Source of the DNA: JAVKFY01 sp040223615
GTDB taxonomy: Bacteria; Pseudomonadota; Alphaproteobacteria; GCA-2731375
Length of the DNA stretch: 64,000 nucleotides
Direction of reading: 5' to 3'
NCBI GenBank assembly: GCA_040223615.1
Contig: JAVKFY010000014.1
Location: 62,001 to 126,000 of the forward strand
The notes under the pieces are model-generated. The model had not been told where the DNA came from. It saw nothing but the letters and a program-made list of their open reading frames with translations, and searched no databases. Of the stretch, positions 8,160-16,683 are shown one piece after another (position 1 is the stretch's first letter; each line of letters starts with the position of its first letter). Made by a program: the position numbers and the translations under genes.

Positions 8160-9034
8160 CAGACCAGGGCCGGCACCGCGTAGGTCGGCGCCTGGTTCTT
8201 CTCGGCGCAGAAGGCGGCGACCTTGGCACCGTCGAGGTGCGCGTCGCCGGCCTTGAAGCCGACGTCGGCGGCGTGGATGCCGCCGGCGATCCACACCGAG
8301 TCGATGCCGTAGCGGCGCGCGCCCTCGATGTCGGTCTGCAGGCCGTCGCCGACCATCAGGGCGCGTGGTTTCTCCACCCCCATCGCCCGCAGCGCGCGGT
8401 CGTAGACGGATGGCCAGGGCTTGCCGTGGTAAAGCGTCTTGCCGCCGAGATTCTCGTAGTACTCGGCAATCGCACCGGCACAGGGCACCAGCCGCTCGCC
8501 GCGATTCACCACCCGGTCCGGGTTGACGCAGACCAGCGCCATGCCGCGCGCGACCGCCTGTGCCAGCGTCTCGCGGTAGTCCTCCGGCTTGTCGGTCTCG
8601 TCATTGTAGAGCCCGGAGCAGAGGATGAACTCGGCCTGCTCGAACGGTGCCGGCTCCGCCCCGGTGATGGCCTCGTGCAGGGTCTTGTTGCGCGACGGGC
8701 CGAGATCGAAGTAGCGCTGGCCGATGGCGGCATGCTCGGCGTCGTCGCGCTGGTTCAGCGCCGCGATGGTGGCATCGCCCGAGGTCAGCACGCCGTCATA
8801 GGCGTCGGTCGGCACACCGATATTGTCGGCCAGCCATTGCCCGACCTCGCTCGACGGGCGTGGTGCGTTGGACAGCAGCATCACCTTCACGCCGGCGGCG
8901 CGGATCGCGTGCAGACAGTCAATGGCGCCGGGATAGGGCTCGATGCCGTCGTGCACCGCGCCCCACAGGTCGCACAGAACCGCGTCGTAGCCGGGGGCCA
9001 GCTCACGCAGGCCGTCGTGAATCTCGATGCTCAT
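8156..9034 (-). CDS. HAD-superfamily class IIA hydrolase (TIGR01459-like)
   Basis: A 292-residue haloacid dehalogenase-type phosphatase of the NagD-like class IIA group. Motif I is CDLWGAVHDG with nucleophile Asp22. The usual second Asp of DxD is replaced by Trp, which is characteristic of this subfamily. Motif II is MLLSNAPRPS (Ser55), and motif IV is MVGDGLQTDIEGARRYGIDS. A sugar phosphate or nucleotide monophosphate substrate is likely but unknown. The gene is cotranscribed with the downstream FAD oxidoreductase through a 4-base GTGA overlap. Confidence 0.87.
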   Translation of the reverse strand: MSIEIHDGLRELAPGYDAVLCDLWGAVHDGIEPYPGAIDCLHAIRAAGVKVMLLSNAPRPSSEVGQWLADNIGVPTDAYDGVLTSGDATIAALNQRDDAEHAAIGQRYFDLGPSRNKTLHEAITGAEPAPFEQAEFILCSGLYNDETDKPEDYRETLAQAVARGMALVCVNPDRVVNRGERLVPCAGAIAEYYENLGGKTLYHGKPWPSVYDRALRAMGVEKPRALMVGDGLQTDIEGARRYGIDSVWIAGGIHAADVGFKAGDAHLDGAKVAAFCAEKNQAPTYAVPALVW

Positions 9035-9104
9035 GGAGCCGCAATAGCCGGGCCGGCCGGCGGCGTCAATTCATGGCTTTGACGGCTGCGATGGCCTATC
9101 AGAG

Positions 9105-9136
9105 TTGTTCTCCGTACCTGCTGCGTCGGCTATATT
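9105..9136 (+). promoter_or_regulatory. possible promoter of the toxin-antitoxin pair
   Basis: TTGTTC (9105-9110) and TATATT (9131-9136) resemble -35 and -10 boxes. The 20-base spacer is longer than the ideal 17. A transcript starting near 9143 would place a short leader before the GTG at 9172. This is a weak prediction, but it agrees with the lower GC of the islet. Confidence 0.35.
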
Positions 9137-9171
9137 CCGAGCTGAAGTCTATTGAGCGAGGCAGACGCGCT

Positions 9172-9858
9172 GTGACGGACTCCGACTTGATTGGGATCGG
9201 CTTGTACACGCCCGGCGAAGCGGGTGCGCTAATAGGCGTCCGCCCGTCTCGCTTGGTTCGCTGGCTCAAGGGGCATCAGCGTCAAGGCAAGCACTACCGG
9301 CGCCTTTGGGCGCCGCAAGTAGACCTGGGCGACGAGCATGTGTACCTGGGATTTCACGATCTCATGGAGGCGCGCGTTGCCAGTGCGTTCATTGGCGCCG
9401 GATTGAGCGCTCAAAAAGTCCGGCGTGCCATTGAAGTCGCGCGTGAGATTCTCGGTGAGGAAAGGCCGCTTTCGACAAACCAGTTTCGTACCGACGGCAG
9501 GTCAGTTTTTTTGCAGATGTCGGCTGACGACGGCGATCGCCTAATCAACCTCTTCAAGAAGCAGTACGAGTTCAAAGCTATCGTTGAGCCGAGTTTGCGC
9601 AATGTCGAGTTCGACGCCGCCGGCCTGCCGATGCGATGGTGGCCGCTTGGCAAGGCGGGAAGCATCGTCATTGATCCAAGTCGTTCATTCGGTAGGCCAA
9701 TCGAATCAACGAGTTCTGTCCCGGCATCGGTGCTCGCAGCGGCGGCGGATGCAGAGGGCTCCTTGGCCGCGGCGGCACGGGCCTGGGCCGTAACTCCATC
9801 TGCTGTTCGAAGCGCTCTACGTTTCCGCGACGGCTTCGACATGCGAAAGGCGGCGTGA
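9172..9858 (+). CDS. VapB45-like antitoxin, HTH plus DUF433
   Basis: A 228-residue protein with an N-terminal MerR-like helix-turn-helix (GLYTPGEAGALIGVRPSRLV, about residues 9-28). A DUF433-type segment follows (YLGFHDLMEARVASAFIGAG and RRAIEVAREILG). This order is that of antitoxins paired with VapC45-type PIN toxins. I chose the GTG at 9172 because family members begin close to the D-L-I-G-I-G-L-Y-T segment and a GCGAGG lies upstream. ATGs at 9073 and 9091 are alternatives. The stop overlaps the toxin start (GTGA). Codon use is visibly less GC-biased than in the neighbours, a sign of transfer. Confidence 0.75.
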   Translation: MTDSDLIGIGLYTPGEAGALIGVRPSRLVRWLKGHQRQGKHYRRLWAPQVDLGDEHVYLGFHDLMEARVASAFIGAGLSAQKVRRAIEVAREILGEERPLSTNQFRTDGRSVFLQMSADDGDRLINLFKKQYEFKAIVEPSLRNVEFDAAGLPMRWWPLGKAGSIVIDPSRSFGRPIESTSSVPASVLAAAADAEGSLAAAARAWAVTPSAVRSALRFRDGFDMRKAA

Positions 9859-10265
9859 AGTTTTTCTTCGACAATTGCACCTCGCCGGTGCTTGCGTCGA
9901 CTTTTCACGGCTTCGTAAGTCACTACGGCCACGCGGCTGTTCATATCAAGGACTTGCCGTGCGGTAGAGACGCGCCAGATGTCGAGTGGATCAGGATGCT
10001 CGGTACCGACGAAGCGCTGTGGGTAATCATCACTGGTGATGATCGGATTCGTCGCAATAGGGCGGAGCAGACGGCATTTCGGGTGGCTCGTTTGCGGGGA
10101 TTTGTGCTGCACCCTTCCTACAACAAGACGCCCATGCACGAAGCTGCGTCATTCCTACTTTGGCGTTGGCAAGGCATGAAGGACTTGATGGAGTTGGTTG
10201 AGGATGTTTGGCTCTTCGAGCTTCCGATGAATCGGCGTGCACGAATGAGGCAGCTCTCTGTCTAG
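9855..10265 (+). CDS. VapC45-like PIN-domain toxin
   Basis: A 136-residue protein beginning VKFFFDNCTSPVLAS, the strand-1 Asp/Asn motif of PIN-like nucleases. Other acidic candidates for the metal site are Asp42 and Glu44 (DAPDVEWIRML) and Asp62-Asp63 (VIITGDDRIRRN). This layout fits the DUF5615/VapC45 PIN-like group, which are RNases in type II toxin-antitoxin systems. It starts with GTG overlapping the antitoxin stop by four bases. The C-terminal half is helical and Trp/Leu-rich. Target RNA is unknown. The next gene is convergent. Confidence 0.72.
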   Translation: MKFFFDNCTSPVLASTFHGFVSHYGHAAVHIKDLPCGRDAPDVEWIRMLGTDEALWVIITGDDRIRRNRAEQTAFRVARLRGFVLHPSYNKTPMHEAASFLLWRWQGMKDLMELVEDVWLFELPMNRRARMRQLSV

Positions 10266-10271
10266 GTCATC

Positions 10272-11462
10272 TCACGCGTCGCGGGCGGGTTTCGGTTCGC
10301 CGAACAGGTAGCCCTGGCCGAGTTCGACCTCCAGGTCGAGGACTTCGACGAGCTGGCGTTCGGTCTCGATCTTGTGCGCGATCAGGGTCAGGCCATGGCG
10401 CGACATGGCTTCCTTCAGGTCGAGCGAGGCGTAGCGGCTCTGTACCTCACCCGGCGGCGCCAGCAGCACCTCGGCCGGTGCCTTCACGTAGACGATGTGG
10501 CGCCGCGCCAGCTCGTTGAACGGCATGTCCAGGTGCTCGACCTGGTCGAGCGAGAAGCGGAAGCCGAGCTTGGCGATCTCGTCGACCGAACCGCCGATCA
10601 GCTCCCAGCGCTCCAGCACGTCGGCTTGCGCCAGGTCGAAGCACAGGTTGCTGGCGAGATTCTGGTTGGCGGTCAGGAACTCCTTGAACGGGGCGAAGAA
10701 TTCCGGCTCGGCGAGCAGGCTGGCCGACAGGTTGACGAAGCACATGATCGGCTTGTTGCGCTGCAGCCGGCGCCGCACGAGCTGCACGCAGCGGAACGAC
10801 AGCAGGTTGTCGATCAGGCCGATCAGGTTCTCGCGGGTGGCGAGAGCCAGATAGTCCTCAGGGCGCAGGATGCCGCCGTTGGCGGTGCGGATGCGGCTGA
10901 ACGCCTCGTAATACTCGACCTTGCGCTGCGGCACGGTGACGATCGGCTGCAAGTAAAGGTCGACCCGGTTGGCCGACAGGCCCTCGCGGATCTCGCTCAG
11001 CAGCTCGCGCTCGTTGGTCGGCTCGACGATGTCGTTGTTGCCGCCGGTGCGCATGATGAAGTTGGTGTCGATCGCGTCGAGCCGCTCCGCGCCTTGCGAC
11101 AGGCGGTCCAGGTGGTCCTGCAGGAGTTGCATCTCGGCGATCAGGCCGGACTGGTCGGCCTCGTGCGCGACCTTGGTGAGGGTGCGGCGAAGCTGTTCCA
11201 CGTCGGCGGCGATGTTGGAGTTCCACTCGCGCAGCGCCTGAATCTGTTCGGCGTGGCGGCGCATGTTCTCGCCGACCTCGCGCACCGCCTCGCGCCGGGC
11301 CCAGATCTCGTGCGCGATGGCCAGGCCCATGAACGTGCAGATGCCCAGCAGGCTGGCCATCGTCGGGTCGACGCCGCGCACCGACTGCGGCAGCACCAGT
11401 GCCAGGCAGGCGGCGACGATACCGTAGGTGACGAGCAGCAATGTATGCGTGGCGGCGGACAT
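10272..11462 (-). CDS. TipF-like membrane protein with degenerate EAL domain
   Basis: A 396-residue protein with two N-terminal membrane helices (about 5-25 and 33-52), a coiled coil (about 55-125) and an EAL-type domain (about 150-392). The same plan is seen in TipF of Caulobacter, a c-di-GMP receptor needed for flagellum placement. The catalytic signature reads EAF instead of EAL (186-188), and the DDFG motif is replaced by SLDQ near 304-307. Asn244 in FVNLSAS and the terminal QGYLFGEP remain. The domain should therefore bind c-di-GMP or act structurally, not hydrolyse it. The link to polar flagellum assembly is an inference supported by nearby cheY-cheZ. Confidence 0.7.
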   Translation of the reverse strand: MSAATHTLLLVTYGIVAACLALVLPQSVRGVDPTMASLLGICTFMGLAIAHEIWARREAVREVGENMRRHAEQIQALREWNSNIAADVEQLRRTLTKVAHEADQSGLIAEMQLLQDHLDRLSQGAERLDAIDTNFIMRTGGNNDIVEPTNERELLSEIREGLSANRVDLYLQPIVTVPQRKVEYYEAFSRIRTANGGILRPEDYLALATRENLIGLIDNLLSFRCVQLVRRRLQRNKPIMCFVNLSASLLAEPEFFAPFKEFLTANQNLASNLCFDLAQADVLERWELIGGSVDEIAKLGFRFSLDQVEHLDMPFNELARRHIVYVKAPAEVLLAPPGEVQSRYASLDLKEAMSRHGLTLIAHKIETERQLVEVLDLEVELGQGYLFGEPKPARDA

Positions 11463-11538
11463 GGCGCCTTTCGCGGCTGGCAGCGATTCCAGCCGCCACC
11501 ATGCGCGAAACGTGGTTTCCGGAGGGTTAACGCGTAGC

Positions 11539-12480
11539 TCAGACGGTGCCGGTTTCCGGCGGTTTGGTGGGGTTCTTCAGCTTGCGCGCCTCGATGAAGA
11601 TGCGTTTGGCGTCCGGTAGCGCAACGCGGATGCGGTCTTCCAGGTCGGCGACGGCGCGCTCCAGTTCGACGACCGTGAGTGCTTTGGAGAAGTCGACGTC
11701 GACCGCGACCAGCAGGTCATGCGGGCCGAAATGCAGGGTCAGCGCCGGGGTGGCGCGGTCGATGCGCGGGTCGGCCTCGACCAGCCGGTTCAATTCCGCC
11801 ACCAGCGCCGGATCGGCGGCCTCGCCGATCAGCAGCGCTTTGCACTCGATGGCCAGGAAGATCGCCACGACGGCCAGGATGCCGCCGATGATCACGGCGG
11901 CGACGGCGTCGGCCCAGGGCAGGTTCAGCGCGTCGCCGATGGCGATGCCGATCATCGCCACCACCAGGCCGGACATCGCCGCCAGATCCTCGAAGACCAC
12001 GGTGAACAGGGACGGGTCCTTGCCCTTGCGTACCGCCTCGAAGAAGCCGAGGTCGCCACGCGACTTGTTGAACTCGCGGATGGCGATGGTGCAGGCGGCC
12101 CCCTCGAAGACCATCGCAAGGCTGAGCACGATGTAGTTGATGTAGACGTTGGTCAGCGGTTCCGGCTCCAGGATGCCGTGGATGCCTTCATAGAAGGAAA
12201 AGCCGGCGCCGAGGCCGAAAATGATGATGGCGACGGCGAAACTCCAGAAATACAGCTCCTTGCCATAGCCGAAGGGGTGCTTGGCGTCGGCCGGCGTGGC
12301 CGAGCGCTTCAGCCCGTATAGCAGCAGCCCCTGGTTGCCGGTGTCGACCAGGCTGTGGATCGCCTCGGAGAGCATCGCCGAGGAGCCGGTGTACACCGCC
12401 GCGCCGAATTTGGTCACGGCGATCGCCATGTTGCCGAACAGGGCGGCGTAGATCGCGGTCTTCGAAGATGCTGTGGCCAT
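11539..12480 (-). CDS. cation diffusion facilitator (CDF) metal transporter
   Basis: A 313-residue protein with about six membrane helices and a C-terminal cytoplasmic domain. The metal site of helix 2 is His42 and Asp46 in SEAIHSLVDTGNQ, followed by the conserved loop HPFGYGKELYFW (68-79). The helix-5 region reads VVFEDLAAMSGL, resembling the SLC30A9 branch. It likely exports zinc or a similar divalent cation in exchange for protons; the exact metal is not certain. It lies 76 bases upstream of the TipF-like gene on the same strand. Confidence 0.88.
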   Translation of the reverse strand: MATASSKTAIYAALFGNMAIAVTKFGAAVYTGSSAMLSEAIHSLVDTGNQGLLLYGLKRSATPADAKHPFGYGKELYFWSFAVAIIIFGLGAGFSFYEGIHGILEPEPLTNVYINYIVLSLAMVFEGAACTIAIREFNKSRGDLGFFEAVRKGKDPSLFTVVFEDLAAMSGLVVAMIGIAIGDALNLPWADAVAAVIIGGILAVVAIFLAIECKALLIGEAADPALVAELNRLVEADPRIDRATPALTLHFGPHDLLVAVDVDFSKALTVVELERAVADLEDRIRVALPDAKRIFIEARKLKNPTKPPETGTV

Positions 12481-12579
12481 GACGCATTGTACCGATTTGT
12501 GGACCGCCGGGCGCGGGTTGTTGCGGTCGGGGGCGGGCGACTAGGATGCCGGCGCCAAACTAGCCGGCGGGAGCGTTGC

Positions 12580-12627
12580 ATGACAGACATGGATTTCGGC
12601 GTCGCGCGACGCGGGTGGCGGCCATGA
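12580..12627 (+). CDS. possible 15-residue leader peptide before an aminotransferase
   Basis: An ATG preceded by GGCGGGAG opens a 15-codon frame (MTDMDFGVARRGWRP) whose TGA overlaps the aminotransferase ATG in the form ATGA. The arrangement would couple translation of the enzyme to the leader. It has no regulatory amino-acid run. It may be accidental. Confidence 0.3.
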   Translation: MTDMDFGVARRGWRP

Positions 12628-13802
12628 AACAGACCCTGGCGACCGGCCCGTCCGGCGCGCGGGCGCACGCCGATGCCTTGCGCGGCTCGCAGATACGCGA
12701 GGTGGCGAATGCCGGCATGGGCCTCGCCGATGTGATCGCGCTGTGGTACGGCGAGCCGGACCTGCCGACGCCGGACTTTATCTGTCAGGCCGCCGCCGAG
12801 GCACTGGCGCGTGGCGATACCTTCTATACCGAGAATCTCGGCGTACCGGCCTTGCGCGAGACGCTGGCGCGGTACATGAGCCGGCTCTACGGCCGCGACC
12901 TGGGACCGGAGCGGATCGCGGTCACCGCGTCGGGCATGTCCGGCGTCAACTTGGTGCAGCAGGTGCTGGTCGACCCCGGCGACAATGTGGTGGTGGTCGG
13001 ACCGTTGTGGCCGAACATGGTCGAGGCGGTGCACCTGATGCGCGGGGAGACCCGCATCGTGCCACTGCAGTTCGGCAATGACGGCTGGCGCCTCGACCTG
13101 CAGCGGGTGCTGGATAATATCGATGGCCAGACCCGCGCGGTGCTGGTGAATTCGCCGTCGAACCCGACCGGCTGGGTGATGGAACGCGACGCGCAGCAGG
13201 CGCTGCTCGACGCCTGCCGCGAGCGCGGCGTGTGGATATTGTCCGACGAGGTCTACACGCGGCTGATCTACGACCGCCCGGTAGCGCCGAGCTTCATCGA
13301 GATCGCCGAGCCGGAAGATCGCGTCATCGCGATCAACAGCTTCTCCAAGACCTGGGCGATGACCGGCTGGCGGCTGGGCTGGCTGGCGGCGCCGACAAGC
13401 CTTATGGGCACGCTGGAGAAGTGCATCGAGTACCACTATTCCTGTCCGGCCCATTTCAGCCAGACCGCCGGCATCGTCGCCATCGAGCAGGGCGAACCGT
13501 CGGTGCGCGAGATGGTCGCGCGCTATCACGCGGCGCGCGACCTCGCCGTCGACCGGCTGCAGGCGATGCGCGGCGTGCGGCTACACCGGCCGGCCGGCGC
13601 GTTCTACGCCTTTGCCAAGGTCGAGGGCATGACCGACAGCCTGGCCTTCTGCAAGCGGGCGGTGCGCGAGGCACGCGTCGGCCTGGCCCCGGGCAGTGCC
13701 TTCGGGCCGGAAGGCGAGGGCTTTTTCCGGCTGTGCTTCGCGTCGACGCTGCCGCGCCTTGCGGAGGCGATGGACCGGCTGGCGCCGCTGCTCGACGAAT
13801 GA
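12624..13802 (+). CDS. PLP-dependent class I/II aminotransferase
   Basis: A 392-residue fold-type I aminotransferase. Asn180 in NSPSNPTGW, Asp208 and Tyr211 in LSDEVYTRL, the Schiff-base Lys242 in INSFSKTWAMTGWRLGW, and Arg250 are all present. It is closest in pattern to aspartate/aromatic aminotransferases that work on 2-oxo acids; the amino donor cannot be assigned. The ATG at 12624 was chosen because upstream sequence in this frame is non-conserved. The stop overlaps the next start (ATGA), so it is cotranscribed with the AlkD-like gene. Confidence 0.9.
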   Translation: MKQTLATGPSGARAHADALRGSQIREVANAGMGLADVIALWYGEPDLPTPDFICQAAAEALARGDTFYTENLGVPALRETLARYMSRLYGRDLGPERIAVTASGMSGVNLVQQVLVDPGDNVVVVGPLWPNMVEAVHLMRGETRIVPLQFGNDGWRLDLQRVLDNIDGQTRAVLVNSPSNPTGWVMERDAQQALLDACRERGVWILSDEVYTRLIYDRPVAPSFIEIAEPEDRVIAINSFSKTWAMTGWRLGWLAAPTSLMGTLEKCIEYHYSCPAHFSQTAGIVAIEQGEPSVREMVARYHAARDLAVDRLQAMRGVRLHRPAGAFYAFAKVEGMTDSLAFCKRAVREARVGLAPGSAFGPEGEGFFRLCFASTLPRLAEAMDRLAPLLDE

Positions 13803-14488
13803 CCACGGCCGACGCGGTGCTGAGCGAGCTGCGCCGGCTCGGGCGTGCAGAGCACCGCGACGGCATGGGGCATTTCGGCATCGATGCGACGCGGGCCTAT
13901 GGCGTGCGCACGCCGGACATGCGGGCGCTGGCGAAGCGGCTGGGCCGCGACCACGAACTGGCGCGGGCGCTGTGGGCGACCGGTCAGCACGAGGCGCGCC
14001 ACGTCGCGTTCATGATCGCCGATCCGGCGCGGATGGATGACGTGTTGCTGGAAACCTGGGTCTCCGGCTTGAACTCGTGGGACCACTGCGACGGCTTCTG
14101 CAACGGACTGGCGCGGTTCACCGCCGAGCCCTGGGCGCTGGTCGAGGCCTGGGCGACGCGGGAGGAAGAGTTCGTTCGCCGGGCCGGATTCGCGTTGCTG
14201 GCTTGCCTGGCGGTGCATGACAAGGCGGCGCCGGACAGGCGGTTTCTCGACGCGCTGGCGCTGATCGAGGCGGCGGCCGACGACAACCGCAATTTCGTGA
14301 GCAAGGCGGTGAACTGGGCGCTGCGCCAGATCGGCAAGCGCAGCATCGCGCTGCACGGCCCGGCCCTGGCGCTGGCCGAGAAGCTGGCTGCGCGAGCGGA
14401 CACGTCGGCGCGCTGGATCGGCCACGACGCGCGCCGCGAACTGGCAAGCGAGAAGGTCCAGGCGAAGCTGGCGGCGCGGCACGCATGA
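13799..14488 (+). CDS. AlkD-like DNA alkylation repair protein
   Basis: A 229-residue all-helical protein of the ALK/HEAT-like repeat family, which removes bulky or positively charged alkylated bases. The active-site Trp-Asp pair is seen in LNSWDHCDGFCNG (Trp94 and Asp98), and the DNA-phosphate-binding Arg in FVRRAGFALLA (127-128). It starts with the ATG at 13799, overlapping the aminotransferase stop by four bases. The pairing with an aminotransferase has no obvious functional meaning. Confidence 0.85.
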   Translation: MTTADAVLSELRRLGRAEHRDGMGHFGIDATRAYGVRTPDMRALAKRLGRDHELARALWATGQHEARHVAFMIADPARMDDVLLETWVSGLNSWDHCDGFCNGLARFTAEPWALVEAWATREEEFVRRAGFALLACLAVHDKAAPDRRFLDALALIEAAADDNRNFVSKAVNWALRQIGKRSIALHGPALALAEKLAARADTSARWIGHDARRELASEKVQAKLAARHA

Positions 14489-14519
14489 CTCGCTTGCGGC
14501 GTTCGAGTGGTGTTCCGAC

Positions 14520-14915
14520 ATGTGTCGAAGCGCCGACGCATTCAATCGCGGGACCAAGCCTTGGCCGTTTTTCGCGAAGATCGCCAAGGACAACGCCCGC
14601 TCGAAGGCGCCGACCAAGGCCGATTCGATCGACGACGACATCGCTGCCGCCGGGAGCGAGGTTCAGGAGGCGTAGGAAAGCGTTGGCGATCGGCTGAAGC
14701 GCAAGCGCGCCACCGACCAGTCGCCGATCGCCTGCACCGTCGTCTTCGTCTTCGTCCTGCTGCTGTTCACGCTGACCCTGGCGACGATGAGCAAGGACTG
14801 GGCGACCTGGAAGGAGCCGGCGACATTCCTGCTCGGGATGATCACCTCGGCCCTGCTGCCTGTCGTCACGCTTGTCATCGGCTACTATGTCGGCAAGGAA
14901 AACAGAGACAAGTGA
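14520..14915 (+). pseudogene. small two-helix membrane protein gene interrupted by an in-frame TAG
   Basis: One frame runs from the ATG at 14520 to a TGA at 14913-14915 and is broken only by TAG at 14673-14675. The first part encodes 51 hydrophilic residues (start MCRSADAFNRGTK, end GSEVQEA). The second part encodes 79 residues with two membrane helices (CTVVFVFVLLLFTLTLATM and FLLGMITSALLPVVTLVIGY) and a charged tail. The frame stays continuous across the stop, and the second part has no good start codon of its own. This looks like a recently inactivated gene, amber readthrough or a sequencing error. I do not recognise the family. The rest of the 473-base gap (14489-14961) holds nothing else. 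Confidence 0.55.
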
Positions 14916-14961
14916 CGGCCGCGGGGTCGTGACGGCATGACCTGACCAGGGAGGGCGAACC

Positions 14962-15945
14962 ATGCGTATCGTGATCACGGGTGGTGCTGGCTTCATCGGC
15001 CGCCAGCTCGCCGCGCGGCTACTGAAGGAGCCGTTCCTGACCAGCCGGAACGGCGAGCGCAAGCCGCTGGAGAAGCTGGTCCTGTTCGACGCCATCGAGG
15101 CGCCGCCGGAGCTGGCCAACGACGAACGGGTCGAGGCCATCGTCGGTGACATCGGCAACGCCGCGGCGGTCCGGGCGCTGATCGACGACGAGGTTGACTC
15201 GGTCTATCACCTGGCCGCGGTGGTCAGCGCCGGCGCGGAGGCCGATTTCGACCTCGGCTGGCTGGTCAACCTGGACGGCATGCGGCTGGTGCTGGAGGCC
15301 GCCCGGCGCACCGAGGGCACGCCGCGAGTGATCTTCACCAGCTCGATCGCGGTCTATGGCGCGATGATGCCGGACGTGGTGGTCGACGAGACGCCGCTGA
15401 TCCCGCAGACCAGCTACGGCGCGCAGAAGGCGGTCGGCGAGCAACTGATCCACGACTACAGCCGCAAGGGCTATATCGACGGCCGCGCGGTGCGGCTGCC
15501 GACCATCTCGGTGCGGCCGGGCAAGCCGAACAAGGCGGCCTCGGGCTTCGCGTCGGGCATCTTTCGCGAGCCGCTGATCGGCATCGACCATGCCTGTCCG
15601 GTGGCGCCGGAAAGCTGCATGGCGTTGATGTCGCCGCGCAAGGTGATCGACTCGCTGGTCGGCATCCACGAAGTCGCGGCCGCCGACCTGGGCGACAGCC
15701 GTTCGCTCCTGTTGCCGGGCCTGCGCGTGTCGATGGGCGAAGCAAAGGCGGCGGTCGAGCGTGTCGGCGCCGGGCGCGATCTCGGCAAGATCACCTTCGA
15801 GCCCGACCCCGCAGTACAGAAAATCGTCGACTACTGGCCGCGTGAGACCTATTCGGCCCGCGCCGAAAAGCTTGGCTTCGTCGGCGACGACAATGTCGAC
15901 GATATCATCCGCGCGCATATCGAGGACGAGTTGAGCGATGGCTGA
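14962..15945 (+). CDS. denD: D-erythronate dehydrogenase-like NAD-dependent epimerase/dehydratase
   Basis: A 327-residue extended SDR. The NAD motif is ITGGAGFIGR (residues 5-14), with catalytic Ser127/Ser128 (FTSSIAVYG) and Tyr152/Lys156 (SYGAQKAVGE). The sequence pattern fits the DenD family, which oxidises D-erythronate to 2-oxo-tetronate. The usual partners OtnI, OtnK and OtnC are not in this window, so the substrate may differ. A GGGAGGGCG ribosome binding site precedes the ATG. The last codons overlap the following SDR gene by eight bases, showing a shared operon. Confidence 0.78.
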   Translation: MRIVITGGAGFIGRQLAARLLKEPFLTSRNGERKPLEKLVLFDAIEAPPELANDERVEAIVGDIGNAAAVRALIDDEVDSVYHLAAVVSAGAEADFDLGWLVNLDGMRLVLEAARRTEGTPRVIFTSSIAVYGAMMPDVVVDETPLIPQTSYGAQKAVGEQLIHDYSRKGYIDGRAVRLPTISVRPGKPNKAASGFASGIFREPLIGIDHACPVAPESCMALMSPRKVIDSLVGIHEVAAADLGDSRSLLLPGLRVSMGEAKAAVERVGAGRDLGKITFEPDPAVQKIVDYWPRETYSARAEKLGFVGDDNVDDIIRAHIEDELSDG

Positions 15946-16669
15946 ACGACTAAAGGGCAAGCGCTGTTTCATCACCGCCGCTGGGCAGGGCATTGGACGC
16001 GCCACCGCGGAGGCGTTCCTCGCGGAGGGTGCGGAGGTGATCGCGTCGGACATCAACGCGGACCTGCTCGGCACGCTGTCGGGCATGCAGACGGTAACCC
16101 TGGACGTCACCGACATGGGCGCGGTACAGGCGGCGGCCAAGCAGGCCGGTGCGGTCGACGTGCTGTTCAACTGCGCCGGTTTCGTGCACCACGGCTCGGT
16201 GCTCGACGCTAGCGAGGACGAGTGGGATTTCGCGATGAACCTCAACGTGAAGTCGCTGTTCCGCACCGCGCGGGCGTTCCTGCCGGCGATGATCGACAAT
16301 GGCGGCGGCGCGATCATCAACATGGCGTCGGTCTCCGGCTCGATCAAAGGCATCGTCAACCGCAACATCTACGGCACCACCAAGGCCGCCGTGATCGGCT
16401 TCACCAAGTCGGTCGCGGCCGATTTCGTCGGCCAGAACGTGCGCTGCAACGCGATCGCGCCGGGCACCGTCGAAACGCCATCGCTGGGCGACCGGATCAA
16501 CGCTTTCGACGATCCGGTGCAAGCGCGCAAGGACTTCATCGCGCGCCAGCCGATGGGCCGGCTCGGCAATGCCCAGGAGATCGGCGCACTGGCGGTGTAC
16601 CTGGCCAGCGACGATGCGGCATACTGCACCGGCCAGACCTTCATCATCGACGGCGGCATCACCATCTGA
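15938..16669 (+). CDS. short-chain dehydrogenase, DHRS6/2-keto-3-deoxy-fuconate dehydrogenase-like
   Basis: A 243-residue classical SDR. The cofactor motif is TAAGQGIGRA, the NxAG equivalent is NCAG (78-81), and the active site is Ser131, Tyr145 and Lys149 (NIYGTTKAAV). Asp38 at the end of strand 2 (ASDIN) favours NAD over NADP. The pattern is close to DHRS6-type and 2-keto-3-deoxy-L-fuconate dehydrogenases, in keeping with a sugar-acid pathway next to denD. The start overlaps denD by eight bases. Confidence 0.83.
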   Translation: MAERLKGKRCFITAAGQGIGRATAEAFLAEGAEVIASDINADLLGTLSGMQTVTLDVTDMGAVQAAAKQAGAVDVLFNCAGFVHHGSVLDASEDEWDFAMNLNVKSLFRTARAFLPAMIDNGGGAIINMASVSGSIKGIVNRNIYGTTKAAVIGFTKSVAADFVGQNVRCNAIAPGTVETPSLGDRINAFDDPVQARKDFIARQPMGRLGNAQEIGALAVYLASDDAAYCTGQTFIIDGGITI

Positions 16670-16683
16670 CGCGAGAAGGCGGC

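Noticed and set aside
5920..8229. Very long reverse frame of 769 codons
   Set aside because: Its halves only mirror cheZ and the FAD oxidoreductase; residue use is Arg/Pro-biased and no domain is seen.
15938..16669. FabG of fatty acid synthesis
   Set aside because: No acp or fab genes nearby; it overlaps denD and fits a catabolic SDR.
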